Shown here piece by piece: positions 7,785 through 15,444 of a stretch of 64,000 nucleotides of DNA; the stretch's first letter is position 1; each line of letters opens with the position of its first letter. The notes under the pieces are model-generated. The model ran no database searches. It saw only the letters and a list, made by a program, of their open reading frames with translations, and was not told the origin of the DNA. Both the position numbers and the translations under genes were made by a program. This stretch comes from Ruegeria sp. Alg231-54 (GTDB lineage Bacteria > Pseudomonadota > Alphaproteobacteria > Rhodobacterales > Rhodobacteraceae): the NCBI RefSeq assembly GCF_900143525.1, contig NZ_FREZ01000009.1, positions 124,007 to 188,006 of the forward strand, given 5' to 3'.

Positions 7785-9245
7785 CTAGGCGGAACGGATG
7801 GCATCCGCGATCAGTTTCACGCCCGGCCCGATGCGGTCCCGGCCAATGGACGAGTATCCAAGGCGATAGAAGTTGCGCGGTCGGTGCAACCCATTGAAGA
7901 ACGAGGCGCCTGGTTCGATGTGCACGCCCTGGCTCTGCAGCTTTTTGGCAAGTTTGGTCGTGTCCACACGATCGGGGGCCGACATCCAAAGCGACGACCC
8001 GCCCATGATTCCGCGTCCGGCAACGGTAAGCCCGTACTGTTCGACCGCGCTGTCCAACGCTTCGCGTCGCCGGGCAAGGGTCTTCGACATACGTCGAATC
8101 TGAGCATCATAATGGCCCAGGGACAGGAAATAGGCCGCGGTGCGCTGGATATGGCCCGGCGGGTGGCGCAGCACCAAAGAACGCAAAGCACGGGCCTCGC
8201 GGATAAAAGGTTCGGACCCGACAATGTAGCCAAGGCGCAATCCGGGAAACAGCGATTTCGAGAAGCTGCCTACATAGATCACCCGTCCGTCGCGATCCAT
8301 TGACTTAAGGGCCGGGGAGGGAGATCCCAGAAAGGCCATTTCAAACTCGTAATCGTCCTCGACCACCATGGCGTCCAGTTCGCGGGCGCGTTTCAGCAAC
8401 TCGTGGCGGCGGTCGACGGGCATGGTTGCGGTCGTCGGGCTTTGGTGGCTGGGGGTGGTGAAAATTACATCTGTTTCATCCGGCAACGCATCCGGGGTCA
8501 GGCCATCGCGGTCAACGGCCAGTGGTGAAACTTTGCAGTCGGAGTGATTTAGCAAATCTCGCAGCGCATAGTAACAGGGGTCTTCAATCACCGCTGTGCG
8601 GTTGCGGTTCAAAAGAATGCGTGAAGCCAGCCAGAGCGCGTTTTGCGCGCCCATTGTGATCAGGATCTCTTCGGGGCGAGCGGCGATCCCGCGGCGCGGC
8701 AACGTGTGACGGGCGATGAATTCGATCAGCAGCGGATCATCCTGATCCATGTAGTCCCCGGTCAGGGATGCAAAATCCTTGTGACCCAGTGCACGGACCG
8801 CGCAGAGACGCCAATTGGCGTGGTCGAATAATTTCCGATCTGCCTGACCATAGATGAAAGGGTATTTGTAATCGCGCCAATTACTGGGCTTGGGCAGCAC
8901 GTCCCCGTCCGAGAACCTGCGTGCGAGGGCCGTGTCCCAGTCGACATTTTCATCGCGTTTTTGCACAGGCGAATACTTGGGTGGCACGGGCGCGTTTTGC
9001 GACACGAAATACCCCGACCGGCCCTTGGCAGTCAGGTAGTCATTGGCCAGTAGTTCCGTATACGCCAATGTCACCGTGATCCGGCTAACACCCAGATGCG
9101 CCGCCAATTTGCGAGACGAGGGCAGCTTTTCCCCAACGTGGAACCGGCCAGACAAGATGCCTTCGGCAATCATCTGCTGGATCTGCGCCTGCAGCGTGCC
9201 CTGTCCGTTCAATTCCAGAAAGAATGTGTCGACCGATATTCCCAT
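7785..9245 (-). CDS. tauR: TauR, MocR/GntR-type regulator with aminotransferase domain
   Basis: A 486-residue MocR protein with an N-terminal GntR winged helix (HLGVSRITVTLAYTELL, about residues 50-66) fused to a class I aminotransferase domain. The PLP lysine lies in SFSKSLFPGLRLG. TauR-type proteins activate taurine utilisation genes, and the position directly upstream of xsc-pta-soeABC on the same strand supports this. The stop is 124 bp from the xsc start. Box pairs resembling its operator occur in front of xsc and between tauR and the divergent arsR gene, so autoregulation is likely. A different sulfonate-related effector is possible because no tpa or tau transporter genes are in the window. 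Confidence 0.88.
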   Translation of the reverse strand: MGISVDTFFLELNGQGTLQAQIQQMIAEGILSGRFHVGEKLPSSRKLAAHLGVSRITVTLAYTELLANDYLTAKGRSGYFVSQNAPVPPKYSPVQKRDENVDWDTALARRFSDGDVLPKPSNWRDYKYPFIYGQADRKLFDHANWRLCAVRALGHKDFASLTGDYMDQDDPLLIEFIARHTLPRRGIAARPEEILITMGAQNALWLASRILLNRNRTAVIEDPCYYALRDLLNHSDCKVSPLAVDRDGLTPDALPDETDVIFTTPSHQSPTTATMPVDRRHELLKRARELDAMVVEDDYEFEMAFLGSPSPALKSMDRDGRVIYVGSFSKSLFPGLRLGYIVGSEPFIREARALRSLVLRHPPGHIQRTAAYFLSLGHYDAQIRRMSKTLARRREALDSAVEQYGLTVAGRGIMGGSSLWMSAPDRVDTTKLAKKLQSQGVHIEPGASFFNGLHRPRNFYRLGYSSIGRDRIGPGVKLIADAIRSA

Positions 9246-9258
9246 AGCGCCTTATAGG

Positions 9259-9290
9259 GTGGACTTAAGGTGAGGGCAATCTGGACTTAA
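9259..9290 (+). promoter_or_regulatory. Paired TauR-type boxes between tauR and arsR
   Basis: Two direct repeats with a 22-bp period: GTGGACTTAA (9259-9268) and CTGGACTTAA (9281-9290), nine of ten bases identical. They lie 14 bp upstream of the tauR ATG and, in plus orientation, 89 bp upstream of the arsR ATG. The spacing and orientation towards arsR mirror the pair in front of xsc. They could serve both tauR autoregulation and activation of the arsR-permease unit. Confidence 0.65.
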
Positions 9291-9320
9291 TCTCGTCTCG
9301 AGAATTCGTGAACAAGGCGC

Positions 9321-9349
9321 TTGACGAAAAAGAACGACTCGCCTAAATA
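9321..9349 (+). promoter_or_regulatory. Sigma-70-type promoter of the arsR-permease unit
   Basis: A -35 hexamer TTGACG (9321-9326) and a -10 hexamer TAAATA (9344-9349) are separated by exactly 17 bp. The start codon of the ArsR-type gene follows at 9380. The TauR-type boxes end 30 bp upstream of the -35, a usual place for an activator. Confidence 0.6.
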
Positions 9350-9379
9350 ACTATAAATCTAGCTTAATGGAGAAGTCAG

Positions 9380-9688
9380 ATGTGGGAAACAGCTGCAGCA
9401 GGATTCTCGGCCATGGGCTCTGAAGCGCGACTGAAGGTTCTCAAGACATTGGTTCGGGCTGGTGAGGCCGGGTTGACCGTTGGGGAAATCCAGAACCGCA
9501 CAGGCATTGCGCCTTCGACATTGGCCCATCACCTGCGGTTCCTCGCGGCCGGCGGTGTTGTCGAGCAAGAGAAAATCGGGCGCGCCACCATCAACCGCGC
9601 AAATTACGAAGAATTGAGAGACCTCGCGCAGTTCATTCTTAGCGAATGCTGCGCGGACGAAGTGGGAAAGGCTGCGAACGATGGCTGA
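9380..9688 (+). CDS. ArsR-family winged-helix transcriptional regulator
   Basis: A 102-residue ArsR/SmtB-type repressor whose recognition helix is GIAPSTLAHHLRFL (residues 42-55). The ATG has a GGAG nine bases upstream. It lacks the classic CxC metal site in the DNA-binding helix. Its only cysteines are an adjacent pair, C90-C91, near the C-terminus, so the signal may be a thiol-reactive species or a soft metal, or the Cys may not be sensory. Its 3' end overlaps the following permease by eight bases, so it probably controls that permease. Confidence 0.88.
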   Translation: MWETAAAGFSAMGSEARLKVLKTLVRAGEAGLTVGEIQNRTGIAPSTLAHHLRFLAAGGVVEQEKIGRATINRANYEELRDLAQFILSECCADEVGKAANDG

Positions 9689-10709
9689 GCTGACACAAAA
9701 CCCAAAGGCACCGGCAAAGGTGGCCGTTGATCTGATCAAAACCCCATGGGCGGTGATCGTGGCCATTTTGGCGCTTGTGGCCGTCCTTGACCCCGGCAAT
9801 TGGGGAGAGGTTGTAACCTTTGCGGGCAAAGCCCTTGCACATACCGGCCAGTATATTCTGTTCGCCGTCTTGCTGCTGTCTTACCTCAAGGCGACCGGTG
9901 CCGAAGTGATGGTTGCGCGCGCCTTTGAGGGGCGCGAAACGCGGATGATCTTTTTGGCCGCAGTCTTCGGCGGCCTCGCACCGTTCTGTTCTTGCGAAGT
10001 CATTCCGTTCATTGCTGGACTGCTGGCGCTTGGTGCACCTCTGTCCGCTGTTATGGCGTTCTGGCTCAGCTCGCCCTTGATTGATCCACCTACCCTGTTG
10101 ATCACGGCAGGCGCATTGGGTTGGCCATTTGCAATCGGCAAGGCCATTGCAGCGGTCGCATTGGGTCTGTTTGGAGGCTTTGCCGTCCGTGCCCTGATGC
10201 GAGGCGGCGCGTTTGCCCAGCCTCTGCGCGAATACAAACCGGCTGGCTGCGGATGCGGACCTAAACAGGAGGACAAACCTGTCTGGAAGTTCTGGCAGGT
10301 ACCCGAGCGTCGTCAGCGCTTCCGGTCCGAGTTCATTCACAACAGCTTGTTCCTGCTTAAATGGTTGGCTCTGGCCTATGTGCTTGAGGCGTTGTTGGTC
10401 AGCTATGTGCCGGCCGATCTGATCGCGCGCGTTGTCGGCGGTGACGGTGTTGTACCCATTGTCATTGCCTCGTTGGTCGGGATGCCCGCTTACCTGAACT
10501 CTTACGTCGCGCCGCCGCTGCTGGCTGGCCTGATGGAACAAGGGATGAGCGCAGGGGCCGCGATGTCCTTCATGGTCGCGGGTGCCGTCAGTTCGATCCC
10601 GGCAATGGCCGCGGTCTGGTCATTGGTCAAACCACGGGTCTTTGCGACCTATCTGGGGCTGGGGATCACTGGGGCCATCACCGCTGGCATTCTGTTCCAG
10701 ATGATCTGA
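9681..10709 (+). CDS. Permease of the COG0701 (YraQ/ArsP-like) family
   Basis: A 342-residue polytopic membrane protein with about eight to ten segments in two halves. The first half carries the family motif FCSCEVIPF. The second has GMPAYLNSYVAPPLLAGL and GAVSSIPAM. A cytoplasmic loop contains CGCGPKQEDK. Family members include ArsP, an exporter of trivalent organoarsenicals, but most are uncharacterised. It overlaps the ArsR gene by eight bases. TauR-type boxes upstream suggest a link to sulfonate breakdown, for example export of an anion, but this is inference. The stop is followed by a bidirectional terminator. Confidence 0.85.
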   Translation: MAELTQNPKAPAKVAVDLIKTPWAVIVAILALVAVLDPGNWGEVVTFAGKALAHTGQYILFAVLLLSYLKATGAEVMVARAFEGRETRMIFLAAVFGGLAPFCSCEVIPFIAGLLALGAPLSAVMAFWLSSPLIDPPTLLITAGALGWPFAIGKAIAAVALGLFGGFAVRALMRGGAFAQPLREYKPAGCGCGPKQEDKPVWKFWQVPERRQRFRSEFIHNSLFLLKWLALAYVLEALLVSYVPADLIARVVGGDGVVPIVIASLVGMPAYLNSYVAPPLLAGLMEQGMSAGAAMSFMVAGAVSSIPAMAAVWSLVKPRVFATYLGLGITGAITAGILFQMI

Positions 10710-10713
10710 AACC

Positions 10714-10745
10714 AAAGCCGCCCGGTTTTCTTACCGGGCGGCTTT
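10714..10745. terminator. Bidirectional terminator between the permease and a small convergent gene
   Basis: AAAGCCGCCCGGT (10714-10726) pairs perfectly with ACCGGGCGGCTTT (10733-10745) around a six-base loop. The symmetric A and T ends serve both converging transcripts. Confidence 0.85.
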
Positions 10746-10747
10746 AC

Positions 10748-11137
10748 TTATCCTGCTTCGCAGTGGCGCGGCAGTTTGAACCGATACCGAGCCTCGCCAC
10801 TGTCCACGTACACACGTTTTTCGATGCATGCCGTGGTGCCAACGGTTTGTGAGACCGGAGCGTCGGTCGAAGTGACCGAGGTCGCAGACCCGTCCGGCAG
10901 TCGGACCGAAGCAATGACGCCGTTCTTGAGGTCCCCGTTGATGGGTGTCGCTGACAAGACGTTGACGGTCATGAATGCCTCATGCTCGTGCTCGCCGCTG
11001 TCGTTGAAGATCAGCAAACCAGCAGCGACGGCAACAAGACCAACACCGCCTGCCACGGGCAAACCCCAGGTCTTCAGGAAGGCATAGATCGAAACGGCGC
11101 GATGCGGTCCAAATAGTTTGGAAAGAACGTTCAGCAT
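10748..11137 (-). CDS. Hypothetical membrane-anchored protein
   Basis: A 129-residue protein of unknown function. A hydrophobic segment (GLPVAGGVGLVAVAAGLLIF, about residues 25-44) follows a positively charged N-terminus. The rest is a predicted extracytoplasmic beta-rich domain with two cysteines near the C-terminus (in TTACIEKR and PRHCEAG) that could form a disulfide. It sits downstream of trcR on the same strand but beyond a terminator, and it ends at the bidirectional terminator shared with the permease. I recognise no family. Confidence 0.65.
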   Translation of the reverse strand: MLNVLSKLFGPHRAVSIYAFLKTWGLPVAGGVGLVAVAAGLLIFNDSGEHEHEAFMTVNVLSATPINGDLKNGVIASVRLPDGSATSVTSTDAPVSQTVGTTACIEKRVYVDSGEARYRFKLPRHCEAG

Positions 11138-11150
11138 GGTTTTCTCGTAA

Positions 11151-11179
11151 AAAAGCCCCGGTCCGTTCAGGCCGGGGCT
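11151..11179 (-). terminator. Terminator after trcR
   Basis: Read on the minus strand, AGCCCCGG (11179-11172) pairs with CCGGGGCT (11161-11154) and is followed by TTT, only ten bases after the trcR stop. Confidence 0.8.
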
Positions 11180-11188
11180 GTCTGTGCT

Positions 11189-11950
11189 TTAGGGGCGCGG
11201 ATCGTCTTCGTCTTCGTCGTCGGCACCGCCTTTGGGCAGGTTGAAGAAGCTGTCCGCGTCGAGGATTGGTTCTTCTTCTTTCTCTTCCGCAGGCTCGTCC
11301 GACAGCGAGAAGGTTTCCAGACCTTCGATGGCAGTCGGGATCTTCGGCGCCGCGTCCATTTCCAGCGACTGTTCGGTCGAGACCAGCTTGCGGCGCTCGT
11401 CATCGCTCATGACGCCACCTTCGGCAGCTTTCTTTGCTGCGGCTTTCTGCACGATCGCGTCCAGCTCGGACTGTTTGCACAGACCTAGCGCAACGGGGTC
11501 GATCGGCTGCATATTGGAGATGTTCCAATGGGTCCGTTCACGGATCGACTGGATGGTTGGCTTGGTGGTGCCCACCAGCTTGGCGATCTGACCGTCGCTG
11601 AGTTCTGGGTGGAATTTGACCAGCCACAGGATCGAATTCGGACGGTCCTGACGCTTGGATAGCGGGGTATAGCGCGGACCGCGACGCTTTTCCTCGCCGC
11701 TTGCAGCGGGGTTGAACTTGAGCTTCAGCTTGTGCAGCGGGTTGTTCTGCGCGGTGTCGATCTCGTCCTGGGTCAGCTGGTTGTTGGCAATGGGGTCAAA
11801 GCCTTTCACGCCAGCGGCCACATCGCCGTCTGCGATGCCCTGTACCTCAAGCTCGTGCATGCCTACGAAATCCGCGATCTGCTTGAAGCTGATCGTGGTG
11901 TTGTCCACCAGCCATACGGCTGTTGCCTTGGCCATAAGCGGTTTTGCCAT
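11189..11950 (-). CDS. trcR: TrcR-type cell cycle transcriptional regulator (DUF1013)
   Basis: A 253-residue DUF1013 protein beginning MAKPLMAKATAVWLVDN, the typical family start. The ATG at 11950 has GGAG eight bases upstream, whereas an in-frame upstream extension adds 58 unrelated residues. Family members have two helix-turn-helix-like segments, visible here as TISFKQIADFVGMHELEVQG and GQIAKLVGTTKPTIQSIRER. TrcR acts with RNA polymerase at cell-cycle-regulated alphaproteobacterial promoters. The C-terminal third is acidic and low in complexity. The gene is monocistronic, with its own terminator, and divergent from the RNase T2 gene. Confidence 0.85.
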   Translation of the reverse strand: MAKPLMAKATAVWLVDNTTISFKQIADFVGMHELEVQGIADGDVAAGVKGFDPIANNQLTQDEIDTAQNNPLHKLKLKFNPAASGEEKRRGPRYTPLSKRQDRPNSILWLVKFHPELSDGQIAKLVGTTKPTIQSIRERTHWNISNMQPIDPVALGLCKQSELDAIVQKAAAKKAAEGGVMSDDERRKLVSTEQSLEMDAAPKIPTAIEGLETFSLSDEPAEEKEEEPILDADSFFNLPKGGADDEDEDDPRP

Positions 11951-12078
11951 CAGCCCGTCTCCTATAAATACATCTTTCCCGTCGCCGGAATTCGGCGGCC
12001 CCTTTTTTGGGGCAGGTTTCCGTTGTCGGGGAACTTGGTCCGTATATAGTCGCGCCAAGGCAAGAAGGGAAGAGGCGA

Positions 12079-12720
12079 ATGCGCTGGGTTGTTTTGGGGC
12101 TGGTTTCGTGGATTTTTGGTGCAATGGCGGCGCTGGGCGATGGCGAAAAAGCGGGCGAGTTTGACTACTATGTCTTGTCGCTTAGCTGGTCGCCCAACTG
12201 GTGCGCCCGCGAAGGCGACGCGCGCGGATCGGATCAATGCGACACCCGGCATGACCATGGCTGGATACTGCATGGTCTGTGGCCTCAGTACCATCAGGGT
12301 TGGCCCGCCTTCTGCCGCACGCCCGAGGCGCCGCCATCGCGCGCTATGTCACGCAAAATGACCGATATTCAGGGCAGTTCCGGTCTGGCGTGGCATCAGT
12401 GGAAAAAGCACGGCACCTGCACGGGTCTCAGCGCGTCCAACTATTATGCGCTGTCCCGGCAGGCGTATGAGGCGGTTGAGCGTCCTCAGGTATTCCGCAA
12501 GCTGGACGCCTCGGTCAAACTGCCTGCATCGGTTGTGGAAGAAGCCTTTCTGAAAGCCAACCCCGGCCTTGAGCGCGACATGATCACTGTGACCTGCAAT
12601 CAGGGCTATATAGAAGAAGTCCGCCTGTGCCTGTCGCGCGACCTTGAACCCGTGCCTTGTGGGCGAGACGTAATCCGAGATTGCACCGCCAAAGACGCCC
12701 TGTTTGATCCGATTCGCTAG
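12079..12720 (+). CDS. Secreted ribonuclease T2 family protein
   Basis: A 213-residue protein with a short N-terminal hydrophobic signal (MRWVVLGLVSWIFGAMAALG). Both catalytic segments of RNase T2 are present: CAS I as WILHGLWPQ and CAS II as WKKHGTCTG, each with its histidine. Several cysteines fit the family's disulfides. The enzyme cleaves RNA through 2',3'-cyclic phosphates in the periplasm or outside the cell. The ATG at 12079 is preceded by GGGAAGAGG; a start 24 codons upstream would disrupt the signal peptide. Its stop overlaps the stop of the convergent gene in a shared CTAG. Confidence 0.9.
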   Translation: MRWVVLGLVSWIFGAMAALGDGEKAGEFDYYVLSLSWSPNWCAREGDARGSDQCDTRHDHGWILHGLWPQYHQGWPAFCRTPEAPPSRAMSRKMTDIQGSSGLAWHQWKKHGTCTGLSASNYYALSRQAYEAVERPQVFRKLDASVKLPASVVEEAFLKANPGLERDMITVTCNQGYIEEVRLCLSRDLEPVPCGRDVIRDCTAKDALFDPIR

Positions 12721-13205
12721 AGTTTCTTGTTCTGGCAGTCGCGCGCATATTCCAGCGCCTTGGCCGTGCCTTTCAGGTCAATCGCCATGACCACCTCACC
12801 CGCCGGGTTATAGACGGTCATGGTTTTGTTCTGGGCAATCGCATCCACGAAGCTTCGGTCTGTGAAAAACACCGTTGCACCTGGCACGTCGCGCTGATTG
12901 AATCCGATGGCAGTGGCGTCATAGCTTTTGCCGTCCAGATCGAACCGGATCGGATAACTCTCGCCCTGTTTGATGTCGCCCCACGCCTTGTTGTAGACGG
13001 CAAAATATCCCCGATTGTCCAGCGCGTCATAGCCCAGCCGCACGACCGAGAGGTCCTGATAGATCGTTTGGATCAAGCACCCGTTGCCAAGCGCGGGGTC
13101 CATCATGATGTTCCAACCTTCGACAAATCCCTTGTCGATGAGTTGTTGTGACCATGCGGCGGTCGCGGTGAAGGCGGCGAAGACAAAGGCGAGAATACGG
13201 GTCAT
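12717..13205 (-). CDS. Hypothetical secreted (periplasmic) protein
   Basis: A 162-residue protein with a clear signal peptide (MTRILAFVFAAFTATAAWSQ, cleavage near A17-W18 or S19-Q20). The mature part has two cysteines (NGCLIQ and ARDCQN), compatible with one disulfide. I recognise no catalytic motif. It is convergent with the RNase T2 gene and the two stop codons share CTAG. Similar small secreted proteins of unknown role are frequent in Rhodobacterales. Confidence 0.7.
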   Translation of the reverse strand: MTRILAFVFAAFTATAAWSQQLIDKGFVEGWNIMMDPALGNGCLIQTIYQDLSVVRLGYDALDNRGYFAVYNKAWGDIKQGESYPIRFDLDGKSYDATAIGFNQRDVPGATVFFTDRSFVDAIAQNKTMTVYNPAGEVVMAIDLKGTAKALEYARDCQNKKL

Positions 13206-13278
13206 TGAAAGCTCCGGACAAAACAGGGCAATTCCCGGCGAGGAAGGTTATTAGTTCTGAGATACCTACAAGATCTTA

Positions 13279-13301
13279 TCACACCAAAAGCTTTTGTGTG
13301 A
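13279..13301. repeat. Inverted repeat in the AT-rich region upstream of the FkbM gene
   Basis: TCACACCAAAAGC reads into GCTTTTGTGTGA, a near-perfect 12-base palindrome with one extra base in the left arm. It lies about 85 bp upstream of the FkbM start and about 75 bp upstream of the divergent secreted protein. It could be an operator or a terminator-like hairpin; no factor can be named. Confidence 0.4.
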
Positions 13302-13385
13302 CAAGCGGTGTGCACTTGTTGGTACAGGTTTTTTGTTTAATTTGGCGATCTAAGCTGTAGTTGTGTCTGGCGGGAGACCGATTTC

Positions 13386-14231
13386 ATGAACCGTGAAATG
13401 ACCAAACTGTTGCGCAAGAGATGCGCTTCAATTCAATTTTTACTGTCAGAAAGCAGCCCCCTGCGCGGTGAGTTCGAAGGGGGCAATGAGATTTCTCTTC
13501 TTACCGATGGCTCGATATTTCCACATGTCGCCCAGCATGAAGAATGGAGCTTCAACGAAACCAGGTTTATCGGGCAAGCCTGTCCGACTGGACCCTATCA
13601 TCTAATCGATATCGGTGCGAATGTCGGTCTTTTTTCCCGGCAGGTCTTGATCAACTACCCTCAGGTAATATCAGCATCATGTTTTGAACCTAGCCCAGAT
13701 AATACGGAGCACCTGAAGCGCAACCTCAAAGCGATGCCCATGGTGTCGGTTTTCGACTTTGGCTTGGGTCAATCAGACGGTGAACTGGCATTTTATAAAG
13801 ACAGCGTGAATGGTGGGAATTTTTCCTTCAATCGAGACGCCGTGGCGGGCCGTGAGCATCTGGTCATCGTCGCCAAAATCAGAAGAATAACTGAAGGGCT
13901 GTTGGATAAATGCATGGGGGACGAGGCCAGTGGCCGACGCCTGATTTGGAAATCCGACACACAGGGGCTGGACGAGGCATTGATGAGTGAACTGCCCGAA
14001 AGCTTCTGGCAGCGCGTTGATCTGGCTTGTTTTGAAGGGTGGAGGATAGACAAGCCATCCCATGACGAACAGGCTTTTCGAAACGTCCTAAACAGCTTTG
14101 AATACTTGTATATTATTGGTCCGCGCAACAAAAGGCTGCGGCGCATTAGCAGCGCAAGATGTATTAGTTACTTGTCTGGAAGAGACCGCAAATGGGCAGA
14201 CTTCTATCTGTCTCGGATGGAATTGCACTAA
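13386..14231 (+). CDS. FkbM family S-adenosylmethionine-dependent methyltransferase
   Basis: A 281-residue protein whose SAM-binding motif I is LIDIGANVGLFS, followed by the acidic motif II in CFEPSPDN, the usual start of the FkbM methyltransferase domain. Such enzymes O-methylate sugars or small molecules, often in glycan or secondary metabolite clusters, but none is next to this gene. The ATG has a GGGAG upstream. The gene and its 180-bp upstream region are visibly richer in A+T than the neighbours, which suggests recent horizontal acquisition. The substrate is unknown. Confidence 0.8.
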   Translation: MNREMTKLLRKRCASIQFLLSESSPLRGEFEGGNEISLLTDGSIFPHVAQHEEWSFNETRFIGQACPTGPYHLIDIGANVGLFSRQVLINYPQVISASCFEPSPDNTEHLKRNLKAMPMVSVFDFGLGQSDGELAFYKDSVNGGNFSFNRDAVAGREHLVIVAKIRRITEGLLDKCMGDEASGRRLIWKSDTQGLDEALMSELPESFWQRVDLACFEGWRIDKPSHDEQAFRNVLNSFEYLYIIGPRNKRLRRISSARCISYLSGRDRKWADFYLSRMELH

Positions 14232-14284
14232 AAGTAGCTTTGCTCAGGTAAAACCTCTGTGCGCTCTGACCGTAGTCTGGTTAC

Positions 14285-14878
14285 CTACAATTCCTTCCGC
14301 GCCCTGAGCGCCGCCGTAATCGTCCCGTCATCCAGATAATCCAACTCGCCGCCAATTGGCACACCCTGCGCCAGCGAGGTCAGGCGCACCTGCCCCTCCA
14401 ACTGATCGGCAATGTAATGGGCTGTGGTCTGGCCGTCGACGGTCGCGTTCAGCGCCAGAATGACTTCGGTGATCCCTTCGGCCATCACCCGATCCTTTAG
14501 ACGGGGGATGCGAAGCTCGTCCGGGCCGATGCCGTCCAAGGCAGACAGCGTGCCGCCCAGAACGTGATAGCGACCTTTGAAAACTGCAGCGCGCTCCATC
14601 GCCCAGAGGTCGGCGACGTCTTCGACCACGCACAGCTCTCCAGTCGCGCGGACCTCGCTGTCGCAAATGTCGCAGATATCGGTGGTGCCCACGTTGCCGC
14701 AGTTCAGGCATTCGCGGGCGGTGGCGGCCACCTGCTGCATTACGTCCGACAGGGGCGTCAGCAGCAGGGCGCGCTTTCGGATCAGGTGCAGCACCGCGCG
14801 GCGAGCCGAGCGGGGCCCGAGGCCCGGCAATTTGGCCATCAGATCGATCAGATTGTCGATATCGCTGTTCGAACTCAC
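14285..14878 (-). CDS. recR: Recombination mediator protein RecR
   Basis: A 197-residue protein of standard RecR length. It has an N-terminal helix-hairpin-helix ([17 protein letters not shown]), a zinc finger with C57, C60, C69 and C72, a Toprim domain ([14 protein letters not shown] and [13 protein letters not shown]) and a C-terminal Walker-like tail. With RecF and RecO it loads RecA on gapped DNA. It is the last gene of dnaX-ybaB-recR, the classical bacterial order. Confidence 0.95.
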   Translation of the reverse strand: MSSNSDIDNLIDLMAKLPGLGPRSARRAVLHLIRKRALLLTPLSDVMQQVAATARECLNCGNVGTTDICDICDSEVRATGELCVVEDVADLWAMERAAVFKGRYHVLGGTLSALDGIGPDELRIPRLKDRVMAEGITEVILALNATVDGQTTAHYIADQLEGQVRLTSLAQGVPIGGELDYLDDGTITAALRARKEL

Positions 14879-14892
14879 GGCGTGCGCTCCTG

Positions 14893-14924
14893 CAAAAGGG
14901 CCGGGCAGTTGTGCCCGGCCTTTG
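14893..14924 (-). terminator. Hairpin between ybaB and recR
   Basis: GGCCGGGCA and TGCCCGGCC form a nine-base stem around GTTG, extended by A/T-rich flanks. On the minus strand a CTTTTG follows, only a weak T tract. It may partly attenuate read-through from dnaX-ybaB into recR or set an mRNA end. Confidence 0.5.
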
Positions 14925-14942
14925 GGTCGTCAGGAGTATCTA

Positions 14943-15287
14943 TCAGAACGGCAGCTTGATGTCTGCGGGCAGACCCATGCTTTCGGTCAGCCTTGCCATC
15001 TCTGCCTGAGAGCGCTCGGCCGCTTTGGTTTGCGCGTCCTTGATAGCGGCCAGAATCAGATCTTCGACAACTTCCTTATCGTCGCCGTTGAAGATCGACG
15101 GATCGATGTCCAGACCCTTCAGCTCGCCTTTTGCTGTGGCGGTGGCCTTCACCAGCCCTGCACCGGATTCGCCTACAACCATCAGGTTGTTCAGCTCTTC
15201 CTGCATGTCCGTCATCTTGGTCTGCAAATCCTGCGCGGATTTCATCATCTTGGCCATATCGCCCAGACCACCGAGTCCTTTGAGCAT
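14943..15287 (-). CDS. ybaB: YbaB/EbfC family nucleoid-associated protein
   Basis: A 114-residue YbaB/EbfC protein starting MLKGLGGLGDMAKMMKSAQ. It has the glycine-rich N-terminal part and the conserved GLVKATATAKGELKGLDID core. The protein is a dimeric DNA-binding nucleoid factor. The ATG at 15287 has AGGAG six bases upstream; the longer reading frame adds 33 residues unrelated to the family. It lies between dnaX and recR, as in most bacteria. Confidence 0.93.
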   Translation of the reverse strand: MLKGLGGLGDMAKMMKSAQDLQTKMTDMQEELNNLMVVGESGAGLVKATATAKGELKGLDIDPSIFNGDDKEVVEDLILAAIKDAQTKAAERSQAEMARLTESMGLPADIKLPF

Positions 15288-15444
15288 TGCTTTTCTCCTG
15301 CAAATCGGTTTGCCGCCTAAATACGGATGCTGTCGGTAGGGTACAAGGGGAGAGCTTCTCCCGCCCGTCGTCAAGGTCTGTGGCAAGACCTTTCCTCCCG
15401 TCCGACCCGGCAGCGCGGGAGTGTTTCCGCTTTGGTCGCTCGGA

